From positions 1,906,501 to 1,970,500 of the forward strand of contig LR746269.1 in assembly GCA_902729315.2 (NCBI GenBank): 64,000 bases of DNA, written 5' to 3'. This document shows positions 10,360 through 24,500 of the stretch, piece by piece; position 1 is the first letter of the stretch, and every line of letters begins with the position of its first letter. Origin of the DNA: Spirodela intermedia. Its lineage: Eukaryota; Streptophyta; Magnoliopsida; Alismatales; Araceae. The position numbers were made by a program, and so were the translations under genes. Below the pieces are notes generated by a model. The model was not told the DNA's origin, did not search any database, and was given only the letters and a program-made list of their open reading frames with translations.

Positions 10360-11478
10360 TTACCCACGGAAAGGAGTCCACATGTCAACGTAATGCTTCA
10401 AGGGTGAAGGCAATGCCTGCCTCCAGGCACTGAGATCAGGCAGAGGCCCAGTCAACGCGAGGGTACTGTCCTCACTCCGATGACCCAGATTCAGAACGTA
10501 CAAGTCCTGGCGGAAGACCTCATCCATGGCCTTCAAGGTCTCCTCCATCACCAGTTTCCCATCTCTGCGAGGATCCTCCGCCTCAACGCAGCTCCCACCA
10601 CAATTGACCAAGATCCGGCCCCCTTTCCTCAACCTCCTCTTCAACCTCTTCCAGGTTTCGGAATCCTGAAGCTCCGGGATCAAGCTGCCCTTGGAGAAGA
10701 GGTCCACCAAGATCCCGGCAAACCCGTCCCCTCCCACCTCCCCTTGCAGGGCGTCGCCGATGTGAACGAAAAGCCTCTCTGGGTTCTGTTTCTCTAGCTT
10801 CTCCAGGCCGAAGAACTCCCTCCCCACGGAGACCACCGCCGGGTCGAGCTCCCAGCCGTGGACTTGGGCCTCTGGGTACAGGTGGAGGATCAGCCTGGCG
10901 GCGGAACCGGCCCCAAAACCGAGGATCCCGATGGGGCCCGGGGGAAGGACGGGGGGGAAGGTGGCGAAGACGTCGAAGTAGGTGGTGGTGAGGAGTTTGA
11001 GGAGGAAGGATATGCTGTGGATGTTACCGGGGGCATCGAGGAGGAGGAGGCGGGACCCGGCGAACTGGTGGTCGGCCCTGCGGGAGACTTCGAGGACTCT
11101 GATGTAGTTGTACCTGGACTTGAATCTGGCCAGGGTCTTCACGCAGTCCGATGGGATGCCATCCTCGTCGTGGTCGCCGGCGGAGACGACCGGCGGCGGC
11201 GACGGTGATGGCTTCTTCTGGGGTTGGGCCTGGTTGGATTTGGCGGCTCGAAGGAGCAGGCTCGAGGGGTTTCGTGGCGTGTTCTCAGGTGGGCGGAGGT
11301 GGAAAGGGGAGGCGGAGATAGGAGAGATGGTAGGGAGGGCCGGGCTTCTTCGCGACGGTTGGATGTGGGGTTTGAGGGAGGTCATTGGGAAGGGGTGGAG
11401 AGAGAGGAGGGGGCAGCTTGCTGCTGCTGAAAAAGGTAGGAGAGCAGGTTCCGGATTGCAGAAGGCAGAGAATAACAT
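10360..11478 (-). CDS. Spermidine-synthase-fold SAM-dependent methyltransferase-like protein, probably plastid-targeted
   Basis: Intronless gene of 372 codons if it starts at the ATG at 11478. The frame stays open to an ATG at 11568, but the extra 30 residues (MGNCPLFFPLIKN...) do not resemble a transit peptide. Residues 1-80 are Ser/Pro/Arg-rich and nearly free of acids, as in chloroplast transit peptides. The core has the Rossmann nucleotide motif GILGFGAGSAARL (184-196) followed by the acidic ligand residue in HGWELDP (E210), then GDAL (241-244) and ILVDLF (256-261), as in the spermidine synthase / polyamine aminopropyltransferase-like superfamily. Plants carry several single-copy members annotated only as SAM-dependent methyltransferases, and the true substrate is unknown. 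The classic aminopropyltransferase polyamine motifs are not evident, so I do not call it a spermidine synthase. Confidence 0.85.
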   Translation of the reverse strand: MLFSAFCNPEPALLPFSAAASCPLLSLHPFPMTSLKPHIQPSRRSPALPTISPISASPFHLRPPENTPRNPSSLLLRAAKSNQAQPQKKPSPSPPPVVSAGDHDEDGIPSDCVKTLARFKSRYNYIRVLEVSRRADHQFAGSRLLLLDAPGNIHSISFLLKLLTTTYFDVFATFPPVLPPGPIGILGFGAGSAARLILHLYPEAQVHGWELDPAVVSVGREFFGLEKLEKQNPERLFVHIGDALQGEVGGDGFAGILVDLFSKGSLIPELQDSETWKRLKRRLRKGGRILVNCGGSCVEAEDPRRDGKLVMEETLKAMDEVFRQDLYVLNLGHRSEDSTLALTGPLPDLSAWRQALPSPLKHYVDMWTPFRG

Positions 11479-12309
11479 GTTCCCTCTCGTCAAGCCAAAA
11501 AAGCATAATTGGAGAGAATTAAAAATGCAATTTTTTATTAATGGAAAAAAAAGCGGGCAATTTCCCAAAGAAATAAATAGTTTTAATCTGTTAAGTGATG
11601 AAACCCTTTCTTGCTAGTTTTAATCTCTACAAAACTAAATAATTTTCAAATAATTTGTCAAGAGTTGGGGGCTATTGAGCCTAAGATGAACTATAGCAGA
11701 ACTCGATGATTTTTTTCCAAAAAAATAGATATTTAGTATTTTTTCTATATATATTACACCAATGGCGGAGGTTTAGAGAATTTGTTACAATTCTGGGTTA
11801 AAACTGTAAAAACAATCTGCCTGTAAACACCAAACCTGCCTATAAAGTTCATACCATCATGAGGTCCTAACCACAGAGGAGCTTCAATGGGCTCAATAAA
11901 CCCTAAAAACCTGGCTGTACGGTTCATACTACCATGAGCTCCTACCTCCAAACCCTACGTCATGAGGTTGAAGAAGTTCTAAGGGCCCTGGAAATTTAGG
12001 GCCCGGCCCGGCCCATTGAAACCCAGTACAAGCACAGAATCATAAGCAAGTTTCAGGCTATAAGTTTCCTCTGTTGAATTGGCTTATGAATAAATATTAG
12101 AGAACGTAACCCATACCCAGGTTTATAGCAGCGAATGGAGTATGCAGAAGTTATATGGACACGCCGAGTCAGTCAAAATTGGAGCTTTTGGCCATGGAAA
12201 ACAGCAATCTGTTGTAAGAAGAGATGGACAGAGAATTGTGGAGGGGATGAGAAGGAAGAAGCCAGAAATCACATGAGAAAAAGAGGAGGCAGCATTCGAA
12301 CCCAGTCTC
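11479..12309. other. Spacer between convergent or successive minus-strand genes
   Basis: Holds the 5' flank of the methyltransferase-like gene and the 3' flank of the membrane-protein gene. No further gene was recognised. Confidence 0.5.
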
Positions 12310-12488
12310 TCAGATCGATCCGTATTTCCTCTCACTTGGTCTCTGTGGTGGTTCAGAAGCGGAGGCACTCGGATCCTCCCAGGATGATTGGTTGATGAAG
12401 GCTCTGTTTACATCTCCGGGTTGCATGTAGCCTCGTGGGCCAGTAATCTGATTGGAACAAACAACAATTGCCAATGAACTTGATGAGA

Positions 12489-12564
<76 letters not shown>

Positions 12565-15500
12565 ACTCACGGTTTCTAAGCAGGCAGATAAAATTGTCAT
12601 TCCTGGTAGTGCATCAAGGCCGTGCTGCACAAGGCAAGTAATATGAGCTAAAGGGGAATAGTTCTACTGAAAAAACCAAAGATGGAAGATTTTTTTCTTC
12701 TTTTTTCTTTAAATGGGGTCCTATCAATCACTTAGGAGGACACACCTACCTGGTGTTCTATGCGACTCCTATAAAGAAACCCCCCACAGCATGCAACAGT
12801 AGACAGCACAATGAAGCTGGATAGAATGGCAAGAGTAGGAACACCATTAGAGCTAAACCATGTGTAGGCATTTGAAGGCCAAAGTTGCAGAGAGTATGAA
12901 AAGTTTCGTAGATTTTACATACACGCAGGAGATGACTCCAAAGGTTGCCCAGCTTCTCATAGCTTCGCCCTCCCTCTCTTGCTTGAACTCTGCAAGAAGC
13001 AAAACTAATTGCTCATATGAAGCCTCATAATGGATCCCAGCGTTTATGACAGAAATGCGAGTGGCGATGCAGAGAGATGATGGTGATTTGTGCAGTAATG
13101 ACAACATTGAGACAAATGGTTTCCTCATTTATGGAAGGTTTTACCAGGTTTGGGCAATCATTCAACCTCTCTGTTCTGACAACATTGGAAGCTTAAGGTT
13201 CCCACTGTTCATTTCTGGACATAATGAACAGAAATCTAAGTTGGAATCAAAGAAACGGGTCTCGATTTAGCTGGGAGGCAAAGAACAGGATCATGAAAAG
13301 GAGAGAGGCAGTTGGATTGATTACCTATTTTCACAGAAGGGGATTTGATTTTGTGAAACGACTACAGATATATGTGAAGCACAGGCATAAAAATAACAAA
13401 GTATAGATCAATGGACAACTTTGAGACGATTCTCTGCAAAGACGCATCTCCTGACATACTGAACTATCAAGAACTTGGTCTAACAGGGTTTTTATTCACG
13501 GTACAAAGTCAAATAGTACCCGACTTTCTCTCTCTCATTTAAGCTTAAGACGATCATAATTAAAAATGAGGGTATTAATGATCCGTGCCCCAGACAGGGA
13601 AGTGGTGGAGCTCTCAAGAGAATCGAACTGAATGAGATTATTTCTGGGTAAAATGAGTTTTTTGAGATAAGTGAGATTCCGAAGAGACTGACCACAAAGT
13701 TTGGTAAGCGTAAACTCAACAGGATCATATCCTTCAACTGGAATTGAAATGAGAACCTCGTAGGGCTGATCATGGACATCCTCACCTGAAAACATAACAA
13801 ATATCACCGTAAATACAGTAATAAGAGAACAGATAAAAATGAAACTCGACTGAAACAATCACATTACATCTCCAGTTTACTATCAATATTGTAGGTGACA
13901 ATGTTGTTGGGGGTCTGCCGTCCGCCCCTGAGCCTGATAACTTGACTTCTAATCCTTTTTCTGGATAGACCTGCTAAAGAACCATTACAACTGATATCTT
14001 TGATCCAAAATCAGAAAAAAAGAAATGTTCCGTTACCTTAAAAGTTGGTTTTCCGACAAGGTCTGAAAGATAAGTCATGGCAGTCAAATAAAGCGAAACG
14101 TGAGTCTGTTCAGTGCCAAAACTGCAAATTCGGCCTCCAAGATAAGTCAGGGAATAGTCAACAGATCAGAGTAATTGATAGCACAAAGATAGAACTTTCA
14201 TAAGAGTAAACATCCATCAGTATCTTTTACAGGCGAGCCTATAGGGCACTATTAAATGAAAATATTAATACTACAAATTGTATATTTGATATTTTAGGAA
14301 ACAGATGTCAAATACAATTAAGGTGTAGGATTCAAAGGACTAGTCAAAGGACCCATAGATTCTACAGTGAGACGGATGGTCATCCGTTAAATCCTGTTAG
14401 AAATAAGATTAGATTTCTTAGTTCCAAATTAGACAGGAAAGGGAGAAGGCCTGAGAAATAAATTACTTCATAGGCTAAGTTAAAAAGACACCAGCGTGGG
14501 GTAAAAGGCACATTGATTCACTACTTTCATATTTAATGTCCAATATATTTGATGATGAGGTGGAAGTAGGAACTCGGCCCCATGATGAAACTACGCAAAC
14601 ATGAAACAAAGGAGACTGGGAAAGAAATGAGTCTCTCGTTCACATAGGTTGCCCTTGAGTTGGAGAGGTTGACAATGTTATACATTTTTAATCTTTTTAA
14701 AGGAAAAGAACACGTCGAAGACACATGTTCTTTTCCTTCTCAAACTTGAATGTCGCTGAACACATGTGAAAGAAAAATAATACCTTAACCAAATAAACTG
14801 AAATCGGTACAGAAAAGCAAGCAGTTTTTGAGAAGCTACTAACCTGAATTCACGGCGAGCTTGTTCAAAGCCAAGCTGGGTCAAGCCATCGTAAACCTGA
14901 TAAGTGAATTAGAGTAAGTCAAACGACATATTAGATCAGATGAATTCGATCCCAAATGGGTATATACGAATATTAAATGACTATGGGTCAAAGCTTGACA
15001 AATTGGATGAGTAAAGAGAAGCTCACGACTTCCCAAGTTCGAGGATGAAAGCCAGCCGTAAAACCAGCAAAAACTCGAGAACCTTGTCTGATGCATGGAA
15101 TAGCAAGCTCCACAAAGACCCTAGATTACAGTGAGAAATCTGTAATCAAGTTTTGAAGAACTGTGGAGGTAACGATTTTATAAAATTTATAAAATAAATG
15201 CATGTCTTAAATAATGACTGAATCACAGTTACGGACTTCTGTTACCTTCATAAAACATAGAATGCACTGATGACAGGAACCAGTCCTTAAAACTTGAGCT
15301 TGGTTAAGTTTGACATGTCAGAGGAGAAAATATGAAAGGCACCAGTGTTCTCTTGTTTAACAGGTAAGAGGCATTTTTACTGAAAAAATTCCCTTAATTT
15401 CACCATCACATCATCCGTTAGCAGATTACGAATATTCTGTTTCTTCTTTTATTTGCCTATCTGTTGGGAGGGTTGAGAGGAGGGAAGGGGAAAGACTAAC

Positions 15501-18500
15501 GATATGAATCCTTACCTTTCTTGGTCGATGCCAGTTTTTAAAGGTGGGCACTGCTACGTAATCATTAAGAAAGAAGGCTAAGATATAGATGCTTACAGAG
15601 TCAGCTCCAAAAAAACAGATAACCCTTCCAATATTAAAGATTAAAGAACGCCACCAAAATAATGTATGCTACTCTACATAAGCAGGATTGTCAGAACGGA
15701 AAATTTGTGTTCTCTCAGATCGCACACAAGCCTAGTCCAATTTCGCACACAAGCAAAGATGAAATGACAAACTCCTTCGACCAAACTGCCCTTTCATAAT
15801 AGACCACAGGGTCATGTGTAGTATGAGTCACCGCACTACATTCTCCCCTGTGATATTCCAGTTTCTCCCCCAACTTCTCCATATCTCTGTTATATCCATA
15901 GGAATGTAACTCCTAATACATGCTGTAGAAAAGATCATCTTCCATATCAGCCATGTGCTGCGGCACAATAAATGATTCAAGTGTTCTTCTTCATCCCCAT
16001 GTAAAATCCATGAAAAGTTAATAACCTCCAAGTATTTGATCACAAGAAGGAAGATGACAAAGTCAAATTCTCTAGGCATAGAACCCCACGTTCAATGGAG
16101 ATGAGACTCACCAAATTTGATGAGAATACTAATAATATATTCTGGTAGAATTGTGTACTTGTCTCCTTCTCCTCATTTTAACTTTCACCAAGCCACCATT
16201 GATCAGTAGAAATTGTCCATGAAGCAGACTACACCAACATACTCCTGTGAGGGTAAGATAAAAGCCTTGTTTACTATCAAGTGTGGATCTAATATTTCTA
16301 GAGGATTGAAAATCATCATGGAAGGACGCCGAAACATCTGGATCCACTCCAAAAAATTTCTCCTACAATTACAAAGAAAAATCTGTCTACTCATCACTAT
16401 TATGAATGTAGAATGTAGAATCCCTTCATATCCTAGAGATATCAGTAATACTAATAGGTTAGAGGTACCAAAGTCTAGAATCCCTTCATATTTCTGCTAC
16501 AATCCCTCTTACTGTGTCTCAAACTCAAATTAATATGAGCAGTTCAGAACGAACATGTGACACAATTACTATGGATTCCGACTCTTTTTAGTTTGCTATG
16601 TTAGTTCTCGATAAACAGAGCCAAAAGTCATAAGACCCTATCTTTTTTTACTGAAACAAAAAGGTCTATATTGCTAGAAATATCAGGAATAACAATTGGC
16701 TCCGTATATACCTTTCAATAAGGAACCACCACATTTTCGAAAGTGTCACAATGCTACCATGCAATATCTAAAAATTTCTCAAGATCTAAAATACATTGCA
16801 GTAAATATTGAGAGAAATGTTTGTATGCTTTCCCTAAGAGAAAACAATGAAAAGATGGTCATATGCGATGTCATCTACAATTGATTGAGAAGACTTTAGG
16901 ATTGGTGCCGTTAATCCTCTCAGAAAAAAAGAAAAAAATAAAAAAAAGAAAACAAAAGAAGGAAAATAAGAGATTGAGAAGTAAAACTGTAAGGTGTAAA
17001 TTATAATGTCCAAAAAAATCCGTTAAAGAAGATAAATTTCGGGTACAGTCGTTTTAGAGTACTATTGACATTTGAGCGTTTGAACTTTTCATGTTACAAG
17101 TTTATGTGAATTTGTACATGTCAAGTTTAGATAATGTGAAATACAGTAGAAGAACTTGATAAGATCTGTTCCCATACACCACAAGTTAGCAATTTGTGAA
17201 TGATGAAGAAGGGGATAATTATGCCTTAAAGACACAGAACCCAAAAGGAATGAAATAAGCAATGTTCCTTCCAAAATTGGGAGAATACCTGCACATTGTT
17301 GAATCATATGCCACATTGCAAATGCAGCCAAGGTCACCTGAAGATAGTGAAATACGGATTCATTAAATAATTATACAGTGAAGTAGAGGATCCTTGGAAC
17401 AGCTTCATATTACACACAGCCAAAACTATTCCTACTGATCACTAAGCAGATCTGACTCTAGGAAAGTACTACAGAGGAATTGGATAGGGGGCAATAAACT
17501 TAAGAAATATGGGATAGGTAGATAGGTCATTCCTGAAGGTCCAGCTCTAGTAAGTGTACCTCAAGGTCTATGCGATCACGGGTTATTTGTGATAGCACAA
17601 TGGTAAACAAATAGAAGAGCAAAACTCGGGATGATGGTATCTTCAACTTATGCTGGATCATATCCAGAGAAAATCATGCATATTGTAATTATGTTTTCTA
17701 CTCTTTCCTCTCTGTCAGAGTCGTCATCTGAATCGATTATTGTATTAAAATATTCTTCATTAATTGAATGCTTGTATATAATGACAAGCATACTCTCCAA
17801 ATGAATAATGATCTCTGCCAACTGATATAGAGTATGATGACAGTCTAGGATAATAGTTAATAAAAGGAACATTAAAAGACAATCTACATACTTTGTTAGT
17901 CATCATTTGAGACAACATTATCCTGCAATTCAATGAACATGAAGCCTTTGGCGGGATGATTGCTTAAATTCATTTAAATCATATTTCACATTTTAAAACA
18001 ATGAATTTTATAGCCTCATCCAACTTCACGTGTGGAATATGTGTAAAAATATATGTTTTCCCATTTACGTAAGCATGCTAATCTTCCTTGCATGATAATT
18101 ATCCCCTACAAAAAAATACTAAATCAACAATTCACAGTCTCTTCTTAGATCCTGAGAAAGATTAAAAACGATTACAATTATATCATTTGAGTCTAAACCA
18201 TAGAATAGCCATTATGACAATAGTCATTTGACATTATAACATATTACTAGTATATGCATTTTTTATGAGCATTAAAATCATATTATTTGTCTTTCTATCA
18301 TAATTTTTTGTATTACAAATGAACACATCATACAAATAAGAATTGAATAGTGATGTAACTTCAATTTGATATATTCAATTATAAATATAACTCATGATTT
18401 TAGAGGAAAATAACAGTGATTGAATAGCAATGTAACTTTAATGTGATATGCCAGATATTACTTGTATATGACCATACAGTGTCCGCAACAATCAGTGTGC

Positions 18501-21500
18501 TTCTGTTGCCACGGTCAAAGTCGCCATAAATGGACCTTAAAGAATGCCATAAATGACACAGCAAGATTCGCCCAATAGGACGACACACGACAATAGGGAC
18601 AATTTTTGGCTGAATTTGGAAAAAAAGAATACATAATTTAATATATTATGATATGAGGGCAAAACATGCCCTTGGTACAGGCGACGAAGTTGAGAGCTAG
18701 GTTTTTGAGAAATCTAACTTCAATAGCCTGACTTCAAAATTTGAGAAGTCATCCTTTCAAAGGTTAGTCGTGTCTCTAGTAAAATATGGCTGGAGAGTGC
18801 CATCACGTCAAAGTGCTTCAGAAAATACCCTCAGTAAAGCGAAGAATTTGTTTTCAAAATTTTCGCAGATAGGATGGCTATGAAGTTGATAAGAGGAGCT
18901 TCAAAAACTTCAGAAAGAGGCAAAATCACGTAAAAAATGTGTCATACATTACGCGAGTTGAAAGAAAAAGAAATTCCCAGCCTGGGATGACTATGAGGAT
19001 ATCATGATTGCAGTTCTGGTCAAAAGGTGACATTCCAAAAATAATAAGTTTGGTCCTTTACACTTTTCCAAGATAGTAAGCAAAATAAAGGTGGTGAGCG
19101 GTCTGAAATGTTCAACATAATATTTTGAAGAGAGGATAGATGCAGCAAAACCATTTGAACGCACACTGTTGGTAGACAATTCTGTTTGGTAGATGAGCAA
19201 ATTGGTGGAAAATATTTAAATCTTTGTTGGAGAATAAAGCTTTAATACACATCCAATATGATTAAAAAAAGGAAATAAATGGAGAAAATCTGACATACCT
19301 TTACAAACTCCATTTAAGCATTTTCCGCAGATAATATTAACCTGATCGTTGCATAAAATAAACTATTATAAATCTTAGCAGTAAACATTAAAAAGGTAGT
19401 CTTAGATCAGCATTTCAATATCAAAATATTCATATCCAAAAAGATAGAAACTCTTCAGAAAGCAACCTGAGCAGTGCGCCCCATCTTATCGAAGCTATTC
19501 TCGCATTTTGCAAGATCTCCAATGTAAAATTCCTGTACATGCATCAGAGAGACAATATGTTAAATTGTATATTATCTCTTTTTCTGTAAGACTCAGACAT
19601 GCAGAAATAAAAAGATGACAGCGTTAAAGTCTAATAAGAGCTGAAAAAAAGAAAAAGGGCAGTCATAGAAATTCTTCCTCATGATATTATGAGTCTTGTG
19701 AAAAGAGAGGAAGATGATTACTAGAGATGCAAGGAAAATTTCATGTGGAAATGAATGTTTTTATATTCACAATAATGGTGCATATTTGTAATGTAAAAAG
19801 AAATATAAAGTCATGCCTGACAGGCTATTTTAAGCTTTTAAATCCCAAGAATTTCCTTCAACTTTCAAAAAGAATCCAGGAGACAACAGTATGTGCATGG
19901 TGTATATTATGATCATTAACCTTCCAAAGTAAAAACGGTTTGACAATGAATTAGCTAGAGTCACCAGGCAGAAAACGAAAATTAATTTCACATAACTATT
20001 GTTCATCATTAGAATTTTTCTTTGCGTAAAATGTGTGAAGATCCTGGTCTGGTATAAAAAACTAAAAGAGTGTCGGTATAATTTTTAATGCTAGTTCTAG
20101 ATTTTCCTGAAGGAATCCTAAAGGAATCATTTGCACTTTTATTATTCATAGTAGTTAAGTCAATATTTAACCTTCTCCCATCTCCAAGATTTTTCTATGG
20201 TATTTCACTGGGTTTCTCCTCAACCTTATACACATCATAACTTTTCATGGTGTCAACCCAGCCTTAGCATACGTAAATCCTGCTCAATAGGAAGCTCACA
20301 CTTCGAAATGCCAAAAAGAGAAAAAAAGACTAAAACTAACTCCACCTAAAGCAAACTTGTCGAAATACTAAAGAAGATTTTAGAAGTATTTCAGAGGTGG
20401 ATGATGACCATTGAGTACCTGAGAGGCCTTTTTTGCTAGAACAGCATAAGGCCTTGTTTTCATATGGTTTTTTATACCTTCAAATCTCATTCTAGCAATT
20501 TCTAAGGTATCCTTGAAGGCTAGCTTTTATTGATTTTCCACTTGCACTTTTGGAGAACATATTGCTGAGAAGCTGCAAGTGTTGACAACGTATTTGTCTT
20601 GTAGCTGCTAAGATTTTGACATGGTGTTCCAGCAAGATAACATGAAGCATGCCTTTCGGAAGGACGTCTTCTGCCAAGTGTTGACAACTGTGGTAAACAC
20701 CTTATAAGGTGTCAACACTTCAAGGTGTCAACATTTGCACCATTAAAGGCGTCACCCTGGTCAACTTTTGACTTTTTGTGTAAGGAATTCTATATTTCTG
20801 TCAAGCTTCAACATCTATAAAACCGTCATTCTATTTACCACAGTTGCCAACACTTGGTATACCAACTGTTGGCCCATAACTGATTACATAGGGTTTCAAT
20901 TTCGCACACTTTACGTGACCTCATTTCTCACCCAATTATGGTAAACTTAAGGTAGTTGAAAGGGGAAGTCCCATTAGAACCCATTTGAGCGTAATGCCTC
21001 CAGCTCTTAGCATAAATGATTGATTAATTTCCTTCATCTGATTGTTTGGCTTCCGTTTAGAAGATAGGTAATTGAGAATTCCTCGGCATAAAGGTAAAAT
21101 CATGTGACTTTGTCAAATGTTCACATAACTGTCCCATTTATATCAAGCAAAGAGTGGTCAAATCTTCTACAAGTTGACTATGCCATTTGAATGATACTTA
21201 CAGTTTAGCCTAATTGATTCTTAATTGTCCACCCATGATGTGCAAAATCTCGAAAGATGCATAAAGGAAGTAATTTTTTTTATTCTACAAGTGATTACAA
21301 AGTGGAAGGCTGTCATTATGCATATCTTTTTCAATATATTTCATCTGTACACTCCATCCAAACATGTCCTTCTCAAAAGGTTAAAAATCGCAACTTAGTC
21401 AAAGACTCATCTATCTTTCACTTCTTTACCAGAGTGTTTGATTTCCAATTTACAAGTAAAAGTAAGGCTTGATATAGCTTGTAGTTCTTATGTGGTCATC

Positions 21501-24500
21501 AAATTAAAAATGGCCAATGGCAATATACGTACTTCAATAATAGCTGGGCACAATGATGATAAAATATCATACACGAATAGTTCTGATTATTAAGCATGTA
21601 AAAAACTTGCCTAAAAAAGAATTTATCAACATAATATCCACGCAAGAATATAAGATATTAAATAAAGAAAGCTAAGAAATTCACAACATATAAAATTTAT
21701 GTTGCATGATAGCTAAAAAAATGGACTGACTTGAACGAAGGTTATTGGTCCAGAACCAGCCGTAAAATAGTTGAAAGGAGAAAAATGCCCAAAATCAAGA
21801 TAGCCCTGCATTTTATGGAAAAATATCAACATCATTACACAATAATTACTCAGTATCATTCGAAAACAGGTGAAATGCGAAAAATTTCTCCCAACTATTC
21901 TCACAATAAATGATCTTGTTACGAGATACAGCAGAAGCAGGAAAGGAAAAACTGACTTAGCCCTTCTCAGGGCAGTACGCCAGTATTTATATTGGCATCT
22001 AATAAACCTTTCCAGTATTACGGAAAGGTCTAATAACAGAAACACGAAAAAGGAAATACATCTAATAATAGGAAAGAAAGGAAAAATAGAAGGAAAGCCT
22101 AATATAGTAAAAAGCTTGTTCTGAGTAACAGATCTAACTGAAAATTCCTAAAAATAAATTGAACAAGCGTATACCTCATTTTGCCTCATAGTAAAGAATA
22201 AATAAGAGTCAGTTTAATGCTACAAATTTATAAAGCCCGGATCACAACTTAAAAAATTGAATCTCACAAACTATGAAGACGACCTTTTCTTTTGGAAACG
22301 AATATTACCATTTATCCTTCCCTAAGTTGAGGTACCTAATCTTAATTATAATCAAATTTTAAATTCAGATGGTGTGTATAGGATCTATCAAAAGGTTCAA
22401 AAATCGAAGATAAAACAACAATCCTTGAAGAATCAATCATGATAGATATAGACACAAGGAGCAGACTTACGTGGAAGTGGCTCCTAGTTTCAGGATTGAT
22501 GTTTTTTTAATCAGAGATCAAAACTAGAATGTCCTTAAGATGCTCTGATGGTGATCTACAAGAGTCCAACAAATCGATTGACTAAGTAGGATAGGGTAAC
22601 AGAGGCTGATCCTTTTTATGCAATCAACCATGTAGGAAGTTGCCGAGGACAATCAAATGCAAAAGGTTGGAATAGTAAACAAAAAGCAAAATGTCAAGAG
22701 GATATCCTCATGATGAAAACCAGGAACATATGCTCAATGATTTCCGAAAAAAATCAGTTTTAAAAAAAATTTATGAAAAAGAAGTGAAGATGTAAATGGG
22801 GTAGTAGGAGACCACGAGGACTGCAGCAAGATGCACATAATATCCAGACAGATGCTGGAAGTCAAATTACTTTACGCATTATGATCCTAGAAACTCTAGT
22901 TGACTGGGATTTTCCTGGGAACCAGATCTCACTCACAAGTTAAAGCACCCTCTTACCTTTCCACTTCCACAGGATCAAAGAACTAGCAGAGGAGAATATT
23001 CGCTTGCCTAACATCATTCCTGAATAGCCTTCCTCTCCACCAGGTGTCCTCCAATGGTATCTTTATGATTAGAATCCCCACCAGCTGTCCTACAAATCAG
23101 CACAGACCGTAGGATCTCATCCATTTTTAGGCTGCGATCCTAATTAACAAATCTCGTATCTCCCCGTTTCCTCTTTGAGAGTGTTTCAGTAGATTCTCCT
23201 TTCCTGTTCAAGAGAGTCCTCTTCAGACAGAACTGCATAAAATTGAAGGTACATCCATCCCTCAAAGGCCTCGTTCTCACATTGTCCAAGTCCATAGACT
23301 TACTGGATGATTTGATGCATGGGCTTCTTTCCACCTGGAGAAAACTACTCCAGTGTCCACCTTTTAAAACGTCTTCTTACGTACTTGCTAGTTTTGACTT
23401 CCCATTCACCTATATTTATCCATCAACTTCGTCTTTACCGCTCGTAATTCTTCTTTTCATCTACTAGCACTGTTCGGTATTAATGCAATCATTGTATATT
23501 TTCAATCCTGCTGATAAATTTCTTCATCCTGGCAATCACATAGAAATGCAGGATGGAATGTAACCCTTTCATGCATGTCAATGATATTAAGATACCTAAC
23601 GGAAAAATTAAGGAAAGACAACATTTCTGTTCATAGCTATTATTTATTGCGAAAGTTAGGGAGCAACGCCAAAAGGTAACCCATCAATTCAGAGAAAATA
23701 TGATCAACATTCTGTAGACCATAAGACACATTAATCAAATTAGAATATGTACAAACCAGTGAGAGCATCATAGACAAAAGAAACACATTTAGAACAACAG
23801 ATAGAAGAAAAATACTAAAGACAGAATTTAGACAATTTAGGAAAGTGTTTTGGCATAACATACAGCCTGTGACCGGGTCTCTACATCTTTACAAAACCGA
23901 ACAACCAAGTCCGCATCCTGTAAAAAGACAAAGAAAGAACAAGTAAATGCCTAATGTGTATGCACGCTCTTTTCATAGTTCTGGCCCCATAGCATTCGGC
24001 TCATTTCAGACTATGACTAACAACATGTTTCAGAAAAAAGAGAGTAAGAGAAGCTGTCTTGACGGTACAACAGAATGGTGTAATAATGAAAAATTCTACT
24101 AAAGGTTCCTTAAAGATACAACTTTTACAGACTACTATTGAAAATATGGCTAAGTTTACACGCATACTATCCCACGTTCAGATCATGCTATCCAAGTCTA
24201 CATCAGGAACTTAACCGTTGGAGTATTTTCTTTTTTATCATCGAAGTCTGAATAGCAGTATTCCTAAAAATTCACTAAACTGGTAATAGAAAATAAACGC
24301 AGTGAGTTTTTCTTCCTTGAAGAAGTAGATGACAAAAAAACAATCAGAAACAAGGAATGTAAAAACAGTGTATCAGTATGATGACACGACCTGTCTAATC
24401 AACATAACCCACAGTAAGATTGTATGACTGTTGTCTGCCATCGATTACCTTGACATGATTTTAATACTACTATCTACAATCACTCCCCTTGTAGACCCAT

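Noticed and set aside
17545-17660. Minus-strand reading HKLKIPSSRVLLFYLFTIVL as a membrane exon
   Set aside because: The phases of the flanking exons (19299 and 17337) join directly as G-DLGCIC, and inserting this segment breaks the frame.
18440-18610. Possible exon reading PKIVPIVVCRPIGRILLCHL on the minus strand
   Set aside because: Does not fit the phase between 19299 and 17337, and the protein is continuous without it.
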